A stretch of 64,000 nucleotides of DNA from Hippophae tibetana (GCA_037013495.1 CM072806.1:18459001-18523000), one strand, 5' to 3'; shown: positions 1-13,938, counted from the stretch's first letter. A program made the numbers and translations. Notes: generated from the letters alone by a model not told the origin.

Positions 1-2199
1 TTGACTTGGACCACACTCCCATGTCATGCGTTGCACATCTGATTTGTCTAATAAATTATGTGTGTCATGTGTCACGTTGTCATTGGTTGGTGTAGTTAAT
101 TCTATTTGTTTTGATCTCAACCCTTGATCTGAAGCTGATCTGACGGTCCAAATTCTACCATGGTTATATTTAACCCCATAATCACCCCATAAACCTTAAG
201 GAGCCGCCATTAACATAATTTTGATCGATTTTTTGAGCTAAGAAGAGAGAAAAATGTAGAAAAATTCAAAAAAGATACAATTTTGGTGAAGATTCAAAAA
301 GAGATTAGTATTGTAACTCAAAAGATTGATTGTTTTTCTTCTTTTACTCTTTTCTTTATCAATTTTTATGTTTTTCTTTATGAAAAATATGTATTTTATG
401 GATAAAATTATATCTAATTAATTTATTAATCTATGAGTCTTATGAACCCAATTTTCACCATGTGATTATTTAATATTTTACCTCAATTATGAATTTAATT
501 TAATATTTAATCTGATTCATATGCTATTAATTATTTGGCCAAAAATTGATCTATATAGACAACTAAATAAATTTGAAAGAAGTATTTAATTGTTTGTCTT
601 AATTAAATAACATATATAGTTTTTAAGTAAAGATGTATAATTGTTACGTATGTGATCCATAATTGATGAACTTAATGAGTAGTATGCAATTTAATTGACA
701 TAAGAGTGATTAAATTAATTATTATATGGTGTGTATTTTACTTGAAAGATGAAGACATGCTATGTTAGATTCAATTAATCATGTAATTAATTGATAATTA
801 TCTTGGAAGGAATTAGTGATTCACATGTTTAAAAAATTGGGAGATTAAGTATTCCTAAATATTTTCTCATATATTTTATTAGTTACCAAATCTGATTTAA
901 TTAATTATTGTTATTTACTATTAGTTATTTTAATTTTGTTTCCTTAAAATATAAAACACATAAAAAATTGATTTTTAGTTTTTTAGTTTTACAAATTATT
1001 TTCTAATAAAATAATCTCCTTAAGAACGATCTTTTCTTATCATTATATTACTTATTACAATATGCATATTTACGTATTTATTGCACACATTTCATGTTTG
1101 ACCAATCAATCACATGTTTTTTAAAACATTACTTATAATATAGAGTTAATAGAAACTTGGGTGGATTTTTTTAAATAACATGTCATGATATTGTTAATAA
1201 AATTGAGATTAAAACATGATTTAAGATAAAGGATTCAAAGTCCAAAATAAAAACTTCATCTTGACTATTGCTAGAGAACAAAACAACAAAAATAGTGTTA
1301 TTAAAACTTGTAATCTTAAAAATATTATCTCTTATGTCCAATTCATATATTTTTACAATTGAAATAATCTAACATATCATTTTACATTGAATATTGTACA
1401 ATTAGATGACGCTTCAATTGAACTATGATTATTTAGATCGTTCAATTGAACCTTATTCAATATTATTGATGTTATTTTTAAAAAAATATTTTAATAGTGT
1501 TATTTTATATAATTTCACGAAAGATTTTTACTTTTCGTTTCATAAGCTTGAATAAATGTAGGATTATTAGATGCAATGAGATAGTATTAGCATGCTAAAT
1601 ATTTAAACTTTTTAGTGAAAGTAATAAAAATAACACTCTTTAAAATTTAAAATATCAAAAATAGCACTATTTATACCTAACTCATATATTTTTACTATTA
1701 AAAAAAAATAGTCCATCATTTCTTATTGAAAACGATCTAATTAGACATTGTTAAATTGAACTATAGTCATTTAAACTAACTTAATGTTAAATTTTATTTA
1801 TTTTAATCTCGTTCAATATTATTGGGGTACTATTTTTATTTTATAAGTTTTATATGTATTATTTTATGTAATTTCCTAACTTTTTATATAGTTTTCTAGG
1901 TAATGTCGGTGATTGAAGGTTGTATGGATGTGGAACAAAAATGGACACTAATGCTAATAAATATAAATGCTTTGCCCTAATTTATGTAGTTTTAGAAATA
2001 ATCGTCGGTTATGAGCGATCAACAAATTCCTTTAACAACTCTTATTTTTTTAATATTTATTCAAAAATGTAATTAGTTTTAAAAAAATAAAAATTAACAT
2101 TACTCTATTAAATTATTTAAAATATTAATTTTTTTTTCTTGTTATAAATTTATGGTTGTCAATCCTCTTTGATCATGGACTTCTCTAGAGAGATTTTTG
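1..2199. other. AT-rich intergenic DNA, no gene seen
   Basis: No convincing coding region is visible on either strand. The only internal structure seen is a weak direct similarity between about 1290-1520 and about 1625-1880. Both stretches share the order of a reduced-complexity start, 'aactcatatatttttac'-like text, a 'tcattt...attgaa' block and a 'gttcaatattatt' block. This looks like an old, strongly diverged tandem duplication or two copies of one repeat. The first 220 bases are less AT-rich than what follows, but I could not assign them. Confidence 0.5.
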
Positions 2200-2509
2200 A
2201 AAGTCAATACTTTCATTGAGAGAAAATTATATAATTGATTAAGAAACCACTTTTAGGCATAATTAGAACTTATAATAATTCCTTATTTTTGTATGGATTG
2301 TAATTTTGAAATGTTTATTTGATATAAACACACTTTTAGTTATTTTAATTTATAAAAGTCAATACTTTCATTGAGAGAAAATTATATAATTGATTAAGAA
2401 GCCACTTTTAGGCATAATTAGAACTTATAATAATTCCTTATTTTTGTATGGATTGTAATTTTGAAATGTTTATTTGATATAAACACACTTTTAGATATTT
2501 TAATTTATA
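2200..2509. repeat. 155-bp tandem duplication, two copies
   Basis: Units at 2200-2354 and 2355-2509 are nearly identical, differing at only a few positions (for example 'aagaaacc' against 'aagaagcc'). The high identity in otherwise decayed DNA points to a recent local duplication. The start of the unit ('aagtcaatactttcattgag') resembles text at about 8510-8530, so the duplicated segment probably derives from an older dispersed repeat. Confidence 0.9.
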
Positions 2510-4977
2510 GATATTTTGAAATTATTTTCTACAGAAATAAATTTTTTGATTATTTATCCTTTGATTTTGGTATGATTTGATATCATTAAAGTTTAACGTT
2601 GGACCAATTGAAAATAAGTATGCTAAGATCACATTGCATAAAGTTTCCATGCTATCGATCCACATCATGATCCATGTCATTTAGTTATATCGGTGTGCAT
2701 GACTATTGATTGGTCAAGTTATGAAAAATGTAACGAAGGTCGCTTTGTTCCTATATTGGTATAATTGATGAACCGAATTATACAGATACATTTTGATAAT
2801 GACGCAAAGTTGAGCCCATACAGTTATTTTTGTAATTCATAATTATAAGTTTACACATATAATCCAAGTGAAAGATTGTTATATCCTTAATCCAATCTTG
2901 GGCTTATATTTAAATAATTATGTGTTGTAGACTGTCATATAAGGTTAAGTTCATTTAAAAGTGATATGCTAAGATTCAAGCAACTTGGATTTTAATGTAT
3001 CTAATTAAGTATGTGCATTTAATGTGTAAAGACCTAATGTATGTTTTAATGATGGAGTAAAATAGATATCCAGTTATTAACTATATATATAGTGATTTTT
3101 GTCCCTAAATCACACATATTATATATATTTTTTATCTCATATCCCATCATAAGAAAGAGTAGAGAAAAAAATAAAAGGTTTTCTATGAAAAACTATAGAT
3201 TTAGAAGACTGACCATTCAATTGCAGAATTAACTGATTGTTATGGATTTAGGCATGCTTCTGCATATTTTTCCTTTGATTCTTGGTGGTACAATATGAAT
3301 GTTCTTAGGTTATTTTTAGGTGATGGTTTTCATCGTAGGTTATTTTGTTTTAACAAGTAGTATCAGAGTTTCTTCATATTAAATCATTAAGAATTGAATT
3401 TATTTTCAATTTATAGTAATTTTTGTATTTTCAAATATGATAATTTTGATTTTAGTATTACCATATTTGAGAACAATTGTTGTTGTCTTCCAATATGGTT
3501 TCAAATCCAAGAATAATTTATAAATATTATTATTTATCTTGGGTTTAATATGTAATTTTTCTACCATTAAAGACACCTTAAAAAAGTTATTTTTGATATT
3601 ATTCATGTATAAAATCATATTCAAATTTATGATTAAAAAAAAGTCAACAATGTTAATTTGGGGGTGATTACACAGACGTGGAACTTTATAAATTATATTA
3701 TGTTTGGTGATGATAATAGCTATGAAAAAACATCAATATCTTCATAAATATCCTTGAAGTTTACAAAAAAAGCCATAATAATCCTAACATATGATATATC
3801 CTTACAAATTTCCCTAATAAATAACATATGTTATCTTCAATTATTAAAAAATAGCCTTTTTCCCACAACCTGATTAAAGAGCAATTGATATTAGTTTTCT
3901 TTATGGTTTGTTGTTCAAATTTTAATGATGTGCTTTTACTTATGGCTTGTTGGGCTCTAAAATTTATAAGAGATGGTAGATTTTTTGGTGGATGTGTGGG
4001 AGCAAGAAGAGATGCATGCCTAAGAGAGCAAACATACAAAGTTACGTGGAAAATTATTGGTATTTGTTTAAGTTTTTTGCAAAACTTATTTGCTTTTATT
4101 GCAAAATTTTGAAGAAGCAAAATAGAGGCTTGCACATCAATTGCAACACTAAACAAAATTATGGGACTAGTATTGTCCACTTACCTAGATGACAAGTCCT
4201 ATAAATGTTTATGGATCATGTTGCTTTCCTCATTCATTACAATTTGTTATTATTATTTAAAAATCTCAGTGTTTTTTCTTTTTTGACTACTGACTGGTAG
4301 AGTGTTTCATGCGTGGGTTGTTTAAGGGTAAGAGACAATATGGTTTCGTAGGAAATACATAGGTACTATAGTGATTGGTATGATTTTTTAGAGCCCTTAG
4401 TGCTTTTACCATTTCCCCCCTAAAATAGATGTCTCAATTGACGTCAAACAAGCTGAAGTGTATCTTTGACATTTTTACAACTTAAGGAGAATTTTTAAAG
4501 ATATGGAAAATCCCAAGAGTATTTTTGAACATTTTCTAGTAGCTATAACTTAATTGATCTCAAAAGTGGTACTAGCATATAGATTCAGAAATAGCTGAAT
4601 AATGTTAACTAGTTAAGTTTTCTTTTGGTATTGTAATTAGGGTTTTGATTATTGCATAATTAAAAAAACTCATAAATATTTTTTTAAAAGCTTGAAAATA
4701 ATTTCAACAGTTAATAAATTATTACTAAGGTTTCTTTTTGAAACCCAAAAGTATTTTTTCTAAAGCCTATAAATATTTTATGGACTTAAAGAAATTTTTT
4801 ATGGGCTTAAAGATATGAATTTAGATTAATGGGTCAAAATATAGATATGAATTTTATGACTTAATAAGAATTAACCATGTTTGACCAAATTTAGTCAGAG
4901 TTGACTAAGTTTGATGGTGTTTGAGTATTGACTTTGGCCAAAAAAATTGATGCAACTTTAAATTCAAGTATTGATAT

Positions 4978-4979
<2 letters not shown>
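2510..4979. other. Intergenic DNA with a PBS-like motif
   Basis: No gene is seen. At 3358-3369 the + strand reads TAGTATCAGAGT, matching 10 of 12 bases of TGGTATCAGAGC, the plant copia primer-binding site complementary to initiator tRNA-Met. It follows a T-rich stretch ending 'ttttaacaa', as at the inner edge of many LTRs. No gag follows directly, so this may be the fossil of a separate element. Short open frames near 3761-4192 show no family resemblance. Confidence 0.3.

Positions 4980-5013
<34 letters not shown>
4980..5013. repeat. (TA)n microsatellite
   Basis: An uninterrupted run of about sixteen TA dinucleotides. Similar shorter runs occur near 26924, 28735, 41390 and 41670. Confidence 0.95.
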
Positions 5014-5015
<2 letters not shown>

Positions 5016-5435
5016 AGATGAATTACTTGAAGCTACATGCTGTCAAAGTGACCTCTTCCATGACAATTAATTTATTTTAGAATACAAATAGTTGTATGTA
5101 TGTAACTTATGTGAATATGAACTAGCCCAAAGTAAGCTTGATATTTGGCAAAATTGCACATACATATATGGTAATAAACATGTAATGATTATTCGATTTT
5201 TGCGTGTGAAAAATAATTTAGCTCGAATGAAGATTTATTGTTCGACATGTTCTTATTGTCAATGTTTGATTACTACAACAAGATATCACTTATAAGTTAA
5301 TATTTTTGTCCAAAAAAATTATTAATGGAATATCTGGTACCTTGAGATAGGATTTAACGTTTTTAGAATTTGTTATTTTGGTTTAAAGAGTTATATAAGC
5401 TTATTTTGTTTGTTTATTGTTTTTTAGATTCAACA

Positions 5436-7620
5436 ATGAATAATCTTGCTAATATTACTACTAACATCAAGTCTAGTTCTATGCTAAATGACAATGTATT
5501 CAAGTCATGGAAAAAGAACCTCTTGGTAGTTCTTAGGATTATGAAGCTGGACCTTGCGATAAAGGCTGATTCTCTTACACCTCTTACGGATAGGAGTACT
5601 TCTGATGAAAAGAAGGAAACAAAATGATGGAAGAGATCAAATCGACTATGTATGCTGATTATGAAGAATGTCATTCTGAAAACATTTAGGGACACAACGT
5701 CTAAAAATATAACTATTGCTAAGGATTTCTTTGAGGACATATAAAAGAGTTTTTCCAAGAACGAAAAGGCTAAAATAGGTACACTATTGACAAGTCTAAT
5801 TTCAATTAAGTATAGAGGAAAAGGTAATATCAAGGAGTACAACGTGGAGATGTCTCATCTTGCATTCAAGTTTAGAGAACTTAAGCTAGAATTCTGTAAG
5901 AACTTGTTGGTGCATTTGGTTTTGATATCTCTTCCATCATAGTTTAGTCAGTTTAAAGTGTGCTACAATTGTTAGAAAGATATTAATCTCTAAAAGAGCT
6001 CATATCACACTATGTTTAATAAGAGAAATGGATGAAACAAGATAAGATATAGAGTGCTCAACTAGCCTCAACCTCTGATTACAAGGACACAGGAAAGAAA
6101 AGGAAGAAGGATAAGAAAGCAGCAATTAAGTACATAGGGTATAAAAAATCAACAAGTGAAAAATCAGCTACATTATCGTACAAGATTAAGTTATATATCA
6201 AGTCGGAGAATAAAATGACATGTGTCTGATGAAATTTTAAACCCCTTAGATTTCATAGACTTTGATGTTTGTGTTAGCTATATAAAGGGAAAATAAACCA
6301 ATAATAGGATATTTGAAGCCAACAAGGCTTTAGGAGTCTTAAAACTTATACATACAGATATTTGTGAGCCATTCCTTACAGTTACTTGGAAAGATTAACA
6401 ATATTTTATAATGTTCATAGATTATTTTTTTTAGATATGACTATTTATTTCTCATTTATAAAATGACATTCGTTAAATATGTTTAAAAATTATAAGCACG
6501 AAGTTGATAACCAACTCAGCAAAAAGAACAAATGTCCCAAATCTAATCATAGTGGTGAGTACTATAATAGATATGACGGTTTAGGTACACAATATCCAGG
6601 ATCGTCTACTAAGTTCTGGAAGGAATGAGGTATCATCCCACAATACACTATGTCGAGTTTTCCTACTATGAATAGTGTACAATATGTTTAAGGACATGAT
6701 GAGAATTATGATTTATCATTCTACCTTACCAGAGTCATTCTGAGGAGAAACGCTTAAGAATGTAGTATATATCCTTAATAGGATTCCAACTAAAGCAATA
6801 ACCAAAAATCCTTATGAACATTAGATGGACAAGAAGCTTAATTTAAAGCACTTACATATCCAAGGATGTCCAACTCAAGGACAATGAGTTGCTATTTTAT
6901 TGGATATACTAAAAAATCCAAAGGGTATAAGTTTTATGATCTCACATCAAAGTTGATTTTTAAGTCAAGAAATGCTCAGTTCTTTGAGAATACCGTGTTT
7001 GTAGAAGAAGATACAATTAAGGATTTTGTCTTTGAAAGTTGATATTCCCACAGATGTTATTTGCATTAATCAAGATCACATTACTAACTTTGATCAAGAC
7101 ACAACAAATCAAGACAATCTCGAAGAACCTTCCATTCAAGAAATTGTTTCAGAAAAACAAACTTTACCACCTCAAGAACTCATGCCATTGAAGAGATCCA
7201 CAAAGGAAAGAAGAAGTGCAGTGCCAAATGACTCTAAGAATATGAGTTTGATATTGGAGTGATGGAAAAAGATTCGATCAACTTCTACCAAGCCATAGAA
7301 AGTTTAACTTTCAGAAGTGAATTCATGTCATGAATGAAGGGATTTAGTTCGTGAAGGACAATGACATGTGGGATCCTTTCTGATTGCTAAAATATGTAAA
7401 AATCATTGGTTGTAGATGGATATTTAATACCAAGAGGGATTCGAAAGACAATATGGAGAGGTACAGGGATTTTCTTATCACATATGACTTTACATAAAAA
7501 GAAGGCATCGACTATAAAAAGACCTTATCTCTAGTTTCTTAAAAAGAATATTTCAGGATTATAGTGGCATGGATAACACATTTCAATATTGAGTTACATC
7601 ATATGGATGTAAAGACTTTG
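5436..7620 (+). pseudogene. Decayed Ty1/copia gag-pol fragment (copia-1)
   Basis: A readable gag N-terminus begins at ATG 5436, preceded by 'gattcaaca' as in many plant copia elements. It runs to a stop at 5625 and carries the 'FKSWKKNLL' segment of the UBN2-type gag domain. Gag-like text resumes after frameshifts at about 5630-5990 (an 'IGTLLTSLISIKYRGKGNIKEY' type helix region). A pre-integrase/integrase remnant follows at about 6240-6440 (LIHTDICEP, then an FIMFIDYF-like segment). The start of the reverse transcriptase is near 7360-7610 (CRWIFNTKRDSKDN, then IELHHMDVKT). The copy stops before the RT catalytic motif and no RNase H follows. Many stops and frame shifts show an old, dead copy. 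No matching LTR pair was identified. Confidence 0.75.
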
Positions 7621-8209
7621 TGTTATGAAATCCAAAGTGTAAGTATGTTTGTATTTTGTGTCTGTGTGTTGGTTTTTCGTGTATAGAACACGAAGTTTGT
7701 TTATTTTACTCAATTTTGTGTTTTTCTTTGTGTAAGGTTGGTTACTGAATATCAGTAATACACACATGTATAAATTTAGGTACACTTTCTATGTGAGTAT
7801 GTTCACATACACCACGTGGTTGGTTTTTTTAGTGTGTATGCTAGGTTGAGTATGTGTTCCTTCACTGACATTTTTGCTCATGTTTTTGTTTCATTTTGGA
7901 TGCATATACTTGTGGAAATTATTCAACATTTTTTGGAAAGAAAAAGTATGATTTTTGACACATTGCCACACCTTTGGCGAGGACCGTAAGTATTATTAAA
8001 CATATAGTAAGTTTTTTTTTCTTTCTATATGTTCATGTTCCCTAAAGTGAACTTTTATGGCTATGGACATGATATTAGCTAAATTTTTACATTGATACGA
8101 TGATTGCATTTATTTGAATTAGAATACACGATTATCACTAAAATTGGATCTTTAATAATTTTGAGTACAACTTCAATATTTGAAAATTTAGATGAAATAT
8201 TAGAATTCT

Positions 8210-8720
8210 ACCTAAGATCTCATGTAGAATTGTTGTCATCAAGATGAGCATAATTACCTAATAATTGTACTCTCTTTTTTGCCATGGTCTTATCCAACTC
8301 AATTTTATTGAAGAGGTTTTAACGATTTAGATTTTGCATATATATGAAGGGATTATATACACTTTTTCCATTACAAGTTTTTACCCTAATGGGTTTTACT
8401 AGCAAAGTTCTTAATGATGTATATTCTGTGTATGATTGACATTCAAGTGAAATTATAAATTATGCAATCACTCCCTTTTGGTCATGGGATTTTATGAAGA
8501 GAGTTTTACAAGTCAATGCTTTCATTGAGATGGAATTATGTAATTCATTGAGGCATTATTAAGTTTAATTAAAGTTTATATTTTCTTAGTCATGCATAAG
8601 TCTCTATCTATTTAAGAATCCTCAATTTACATGTATTGCACATAATAAAAAATAATTTATCACTCACTTATCTCTCTACTATCTGTCTTCCTTGTTCTTA
8701 GGTTGTAATTATCCTTATTT
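8210..8720 (+). repeat. Possible copia LTR remnant
   Basis: The text contains the phrase style common in copia LTRs ('ttttaccctaatgggtttta', 'gtcatgggattttatgaagagagttttacaagtcaatgctttcattgag'-like). It lies about 600 bp downstream of the copia-1 RT fragment. Part of it (8490-8580) resembles 2165-2260 at the other side of copia-1, so the two could be remnants of the same LTR family. No TG/CA ends could be fixed. Confidence 0.3.
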
Positions 8721-10199
8721 TATAATAAGTCTTTAGTTATTTAACAATTGTTTTAAATAGAATGGAAAATATATATTTAAGAATATGTAAAATTCAATAG
8801 TGATGTAAATGTCATTTACTACATAGTTGTATGTATATAAAGAATATAATATTAATATATATTTGGTTTTGGAATTGAAATTTCCATTCTCGCACCATGT
8901 CTAATTAGTTATGTTTAAGTTTTGGAAACAATTGTTAGAATTTTGCATAGTTTCTATTATCCATTGATAAAATGTTCATCCCTAATGTATGGTTACAATT
9001 AAGGGTGCATTACTAGTACGTAATATTAATCAATCGAAATAAAAATACATTAATCGGTTTGGAAATGAAAGAGAGTGTAAAATTCATTTTCTTTGTAAAA
9101 CTCAATATCTATAAAGAATTAAAATAAAAATATTAACTTAAAAAAATTTAAAAGATAATAATGAAAAATATAAATAAAATAAAATAATAAAATAATGGAT
9201 ACTTGTTCTCCATACTTTAATGCTACCCTTATATATCAAAAGGTATGCATTTGGCCTTATATATTCATAATATTTTACTAGTAATCACTACATTTAATTT
9301 AGGTACACCAATGGTTTAAAATTAAGATCTAATTAGATATTTTAATACATATCATATGCACGGGTAAAAATAAAGGGCAAACTAATCTCTAAAATAATTA
9401 AAAAATAAAAACATTATTAACAAAAAATAGTCATTTTAATCCTAAAACCAAATGAAATCATGAAAAACTAAGAGACTTAAAAAAATTCTAAAAGAATAAA
9501 ATCATATTAAAGATAATGGTTTTGCAAGAAAATCCTAAAGAGGGATGGATAATTTTGTTATAATAACTTAGATAGGTTTTTATTTGAAATCATCACCTAA
9601 CAAAATTTATAACAATTTTAATGCTTTTAAAAATGACGGGTTAAATATTGAGAGGTGGTTGAGTGACGAGAAACAATTTTAAAGACAAATTTGCCTTTTT
9701 ATTTTTACCATGTACATGACACACATGATGAATTCTTCAATTAAATCTTAATTTTAAATCACTTGTGCACATAAAATTAAGTTTATGGATTATTATTGCA
9801 CTGATGTAAAAATATGGGTACACATATATACCTTTTCTTAAATATGGGTACTACTCAATGATGTTTCAAACATGATGCATTTCAATCATATGGTCACATC
9901 CCATGTAGCAAGCACGCAATAAACAACAAGTTATGGAAACAAACTTCTCTATCTTTTTGACACATAAAGTGAGATAAACACTCCTATATAATGAAGAGGA
10001 TGCATACATACATACAATAATCATACTCATTCTTGCATTCAATAGAGACAAATTAGATCAATAAACATAAACATTGTGCAACCATGTATACAAATCAGAA
10101 CATAAACTCAAACATGCTAAAATATAAATGAAAACATTAAAAGCAATCAAACACACTTAACATACCAAACGCTTCAGGCAACCATAAGCTTGAAAAGCA
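8721..10199. other. AT-rich intergenic DNA, nothing recognised
   Basis: No coding region, RNA gene or bounded repeat is visible. Short open frames (for example 9866-10051 on the - strand) show no motif. Confidence 0.5.
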
Positions 10200-10535
10200 C
10201 ACACATTGTAATCTTAAGGAGAGATGCAGATATCAATAAACTTCCTTAGAGACTTAAATCTAAGAGCTTTTAATGATCTTGTAAACATGCCAGCTAATTG
10301 ATGATTAGTGTTGATATGTTGCAATAATAGAGTGTTTGACTCCACTAAATCTCTAATGAAGTGGTGTCATATGTCTATGTGTTTGGCTCTTAAGTATTGG
10401 ATAGGGTTTTTCGAAATACAAATGGCACTGATGTTGTTACAAAGCAAGACCATATCCTTTACCGTAATAGCATAGTCACTCAACATCTGCTTCATCTATA
10501 GGAGTTGAGTGCATCATAATACAACTAGTTTGTTA
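10200..10535 (-). pseudogene. Copia RNase H C-terminal fragment
   Basis: The reverse complement reads as the end of a copia polyprotein. It has a 'LCNNISAICISKNP' segment (usual form CDN.SAI.I.KNP), then 'RAKHIDI', 'HHFIRDLVE', a 'HQLAGMFTRSLK' segment (usual form .QLAD.FTK.L) and a terminal 'FKSLRKFIDICI'. These are ordered as in Ty1/copia RNase H. An in-frame stop lies inside the HIDI-HHFIRD stretch. Only the last 110 or so codons remain, with no RT or LTR alongside, so this is an isolated fragment unrelated to copia-1 in strand. Confidence 0.75.
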
Positions 10536-10559
10536 CATTCATACAATTCAAGTGCATAC

Positions 10560-12769
10560 AAACATGAGTATTTGACATAATATTGATGAAACTTGCATAA
10601 CTCCATTTAATAAATAAGTTAAATATATTAGGACAACACAAATGAATTTATTTATTTAATATTTTATTATAATTTAATAAGGAAATTCAAAATAAACATA
10701 ATGTACACATAATGATAAAACTTAATAAGCGCTTTTATAATCATTTTTACATAAATATTATATCTATCAGTTGACTTTTATTTAAATTTATATTAGATAT
10801 GAGATACAAACTTATTAGTTTAACACAAATATAATATGCTTATAAATGAATTGACTAGCAATGGGTAAGCATAAACCATATGAAATGTCACACTTAACAT
10901 GATTAAAACAATTATCTAAAAGTAATAATGTAAATTTTAATACACAATAAAACTACTAAAATAATTATTTATAAAAAAATGTATTTATTACAATAATATT
11001 TTGATATTTATTGATATGTAAAAAAACAAAAAAAAACAAAAAACTAAGAAAAAGAAAAGACAAACAAAATAAAACTACTGAAACAACTTTCCCTTAAAGA
11101 CGTAGTTTATGGTTTCCCTTTCTAACCTCAATGTTGGTTTGATTTCTTTGCATCTATTGCGAATGTTTCCTCTTATTCTCTCGATCATTCATAGCTTTTA
11201 TTTACTACTATTCTTTGGTCTCTTTTTCCATGGTTACTCTTTTGGTGTTTTGTCTCTTTGTCTTAAATTTTAGAGATTTTGTCTATAATGAACATATCTC
11301 ATATAATAGTTTAAAAAAAACTCAAGTGTGATTTAGTTTAAAAATAGACAAATTATAACTTACTAATCAAGTTACCGATAAAATTCATTTCTTCTTCTCT
11401 CTTCTTTTTTAATTTTTTGGCCCACTTTCTTCCTTTCTCTTCTTATTTTCTAAAAGAAGACAAAAAAAATATTCTTAACCACCAACTTTTAATGAGTATC
11501 TAAGTCGTGTCATTATCAACGTCAAAGTGCATAAAAAAATTAATAATTTATTTTTATTATAAATGAAAAAATTATAAAATTATAAAAACTTAATAAATAA
11601 TAAATAAAATTTTAAGTTAATAAAAAATAATAAAATAATTTATATTTATATAATAATAAATATATAATTTTTATAGCAAATAATTTATCAAAATTTTATT
11701 ATAAATTAATTTAAAATAATAATAATAAATTATAAATTTTTAAATTATTAAAAACTTCATTAAATAGTTACAATAATTTTTATGAAATATTATTGACATT
11801 TTTTAAAAATAAATTATTTAAGATTAATTTGAATTTAAAATGTTATCGTTTATAATTTTTAAATATAAATAAATTATATATTTATTAATATGAGATAAAA
11901 ATTTAATTTTTATTATTATTTTGATTTGTATTATAAAATATAGATATTGTTTTTCATTCTTTATTCTCTTTGTTGTTTCGATTATTGTCTCTAATCAAAC
12001 AATTTTATAATAATTTTTGAAGTTATAAAAAATGAAAATCATAATATATTGTGATATTCAATTAATATCATAGGGTATTTGTAAAATTCAAAAAATAGAT
12101 TACATTGTAACACATATATCTAATATTATTATAATTTTAATATTTACTAAGAAACCAAATATTTATTAATAAAATTTTTATTTAAGTATTAAAATATACT
12201 TAATTAGATATAATTTATATATTTTATTATATTAATAATAAAAATAATTATAATAATATTATATTAGATATTATTTTCACTCAAAATTTGTGATATAATG
12301 TTTTATGTTTATATTGTTTTTTGTAGAAAGTTGGATTGAGAGATTTCATAAAAAATTTAATAATTAAATTATTTTTTATATCATAATTATAATTAATATT
12401 ATAATTATTTATTAAATATAATTATAATTATATTTATTATTAATAATAATTTATTATATTATTTATGAATTATCAAAATATTTAGCATATCATTTTCAAT
12501 ATACGTATAAATTTATATTTATTTTATTATAAAATAAATTATTTTTTATTTTTTAAAATAATTTTTTTAACATATAATATGATAAAAAAATTGTGTATTT
12601 AAAACTAATTATAAATTTATAAGATGTTAATATTTTTTTATGTTTATAATACCTATGTTTTGTGCATTTTAAAAAAGTTAAATTTTATAGCCTCTTATTT
12701 TTAACTATTACATAAGATATGATTATTATAGACAAAATCCTTAAACTTTACTCCAACTGATTTTCCTAA
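10560..12769. other. Extremely AT-rich intergenic DNA
   Basis: From about 11500 to 12720 the sequence is almost entirely A and T with stretches of 'taataat' and 'aattat' type words. It could act as matrix-attachment-like or simply neutral DNA; nothing coding is seen. Confidence 0.5.
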
Positions 12770-13165
12770 AGCTTACTCGTGTGGAAAATCTAGATTTGAA
12801 AATTGATCTAGGCGATATAATTGAGAAGGAAAAAGGACCTCGTGATAGTGGCTAGACTCATGACATAATGCCGATGTATTTGGAGACACTGCTTTGTTCC
12901 CATCGCAATAGTTGGACCAAAATTGGAGGATTTGACCTCGAAATAGTGGATCGTTATACCTTCATCTTTTATTCCAAAGAAATGATTGAGATGAATTTGG
13001 TTATTTAAAAGGCCTCATAGAGTTTTGAAAATGAATTGTTTTTATATAGAGACTCCTTCCAAGTAGCAAGGTTGTTCATAAGTGTAGCATTGATTAAGGT
13101 ATCAAGACTAGAAAGAGGCTTAGGTAAGGTTGCTCTTAAATCACTCTTCATAGCCAAACAATATA
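12770..13165 (+). pseudogene. Probable LINE ORF1 (DUF4283-like) trace
   Basis: The translation, with frame breaks, contains 'NSWTKIGGFDLEIVDRYTFIF', then 'EMIEMNLVI.KAS.SFENELFLYRD'. This follows the order of the DUF4283 domain of plant LINE ORF1 proteins (a hydrophobic strand, an ER-V/I-L helix, then a PWSFD-like strand). The match is weak, no zinc knuckle or ORF2 follows, and the assignment rests on pattern order alone. Confidence 0.35.
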
Positions 13166-13404
13166 TATAAGCTTATACTACAATTTTTTTAATTTTCCAT
13201 TGATTTTAGTTTTTTTCTCGAATATAAATTAAATATTAGAGTGGATATGACATCTCAAGTGTGTCCCTTTTGATGTGATTTTTAGATATATGTGTTCAAA
13301 AAACACACCTAATATAAATCAGTTTCAACAAATTCTGTAAAAAAAAAACAAAAAACAAAGAACAATTATTGACAATACTGAGTAGTGGTGATGTACTACT
13401 TTGG

Positions 13405-13500
13405 TTTGGCTAATGGATGTTTGTTCCTACTTATGTTGGGTTTGGCTAATGGATGTTTGTTTCTGCTTATGTTGGGTTTGGATAAGGGCATTTGTTTAGT
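13405..13500. repeat. 36-bp short tandem repeat
   Basis: A unit starting 'tttggctaatggatgtttgtt' occurs at 13405 and 13441 with two differences. A decayed third copy starts at 13477 ('tttggataagggcatttg'). Confidence 0.8.
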
Positions 13501-13938
13501 CTCATTCTTGATAAGGTCTTTTGTTTAGTTTTACTTTATGTTAAATTCAATTTTGCTTGGTTTTAGGGGTGTTGGTATGAACTTTCGCTCTGTAGGTACT
13601 AGGTGGTATTGTCCTATTAATGTTTCTTTTTGGTGTTTGGTTTGCGATGTTCGCTTAGCTTTTGTGAGGCATTGGGTGTTGGTGCCTGTTGCTATTGGTG
13701 TATCAATCTTAAAGCTATTCACCTAGCTGAATTATGCCAGTGTTTGTTTGATTAATTTACCTTTAAGTGGCTTCTAGTTTGGATTTACAAGTATTTTTTT
13801 TTATGTTCCTCAAGTCCGTTTCAACGCAGGGAAGGTTGGAACAAGTTGTTATGGGTTTTTTCCTTTCTGGTAACAGCATGTGCAGGCTTACTTTCTATTT
13901 GAAAAGAGAGAGAGAGAGAGAGATAAATGCTAGGAAGA
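13501..13938. other. Unassigned GT-rich stretch with (GA)n
   Basis: The + strand is richer in G and T than its surroundings and has short open frames (13538-13726, 13767-13970) without recognisable motifs. A GA microsatellite of about nine units lies at 13904-13922. It may be the 3' end of a decayed retroelement, but I could not assign it. Confidence 0.4.

Noticed and set aside
3761..4192. Overlapping open frames on both strands
   Set aside because: No motif, no conserved domain, mutually overlapping; chance frames.
5265..5300. 'ACTACAACAAGATATC' as a possible CACTA terminus
   Set aside because: No inverted partner or 3-bp duplication was found.
13538..13726. 62-aa open frame in the GT-rich stretch
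   Set aside because: No motif; overlapped by an equally long frame on the other strand.
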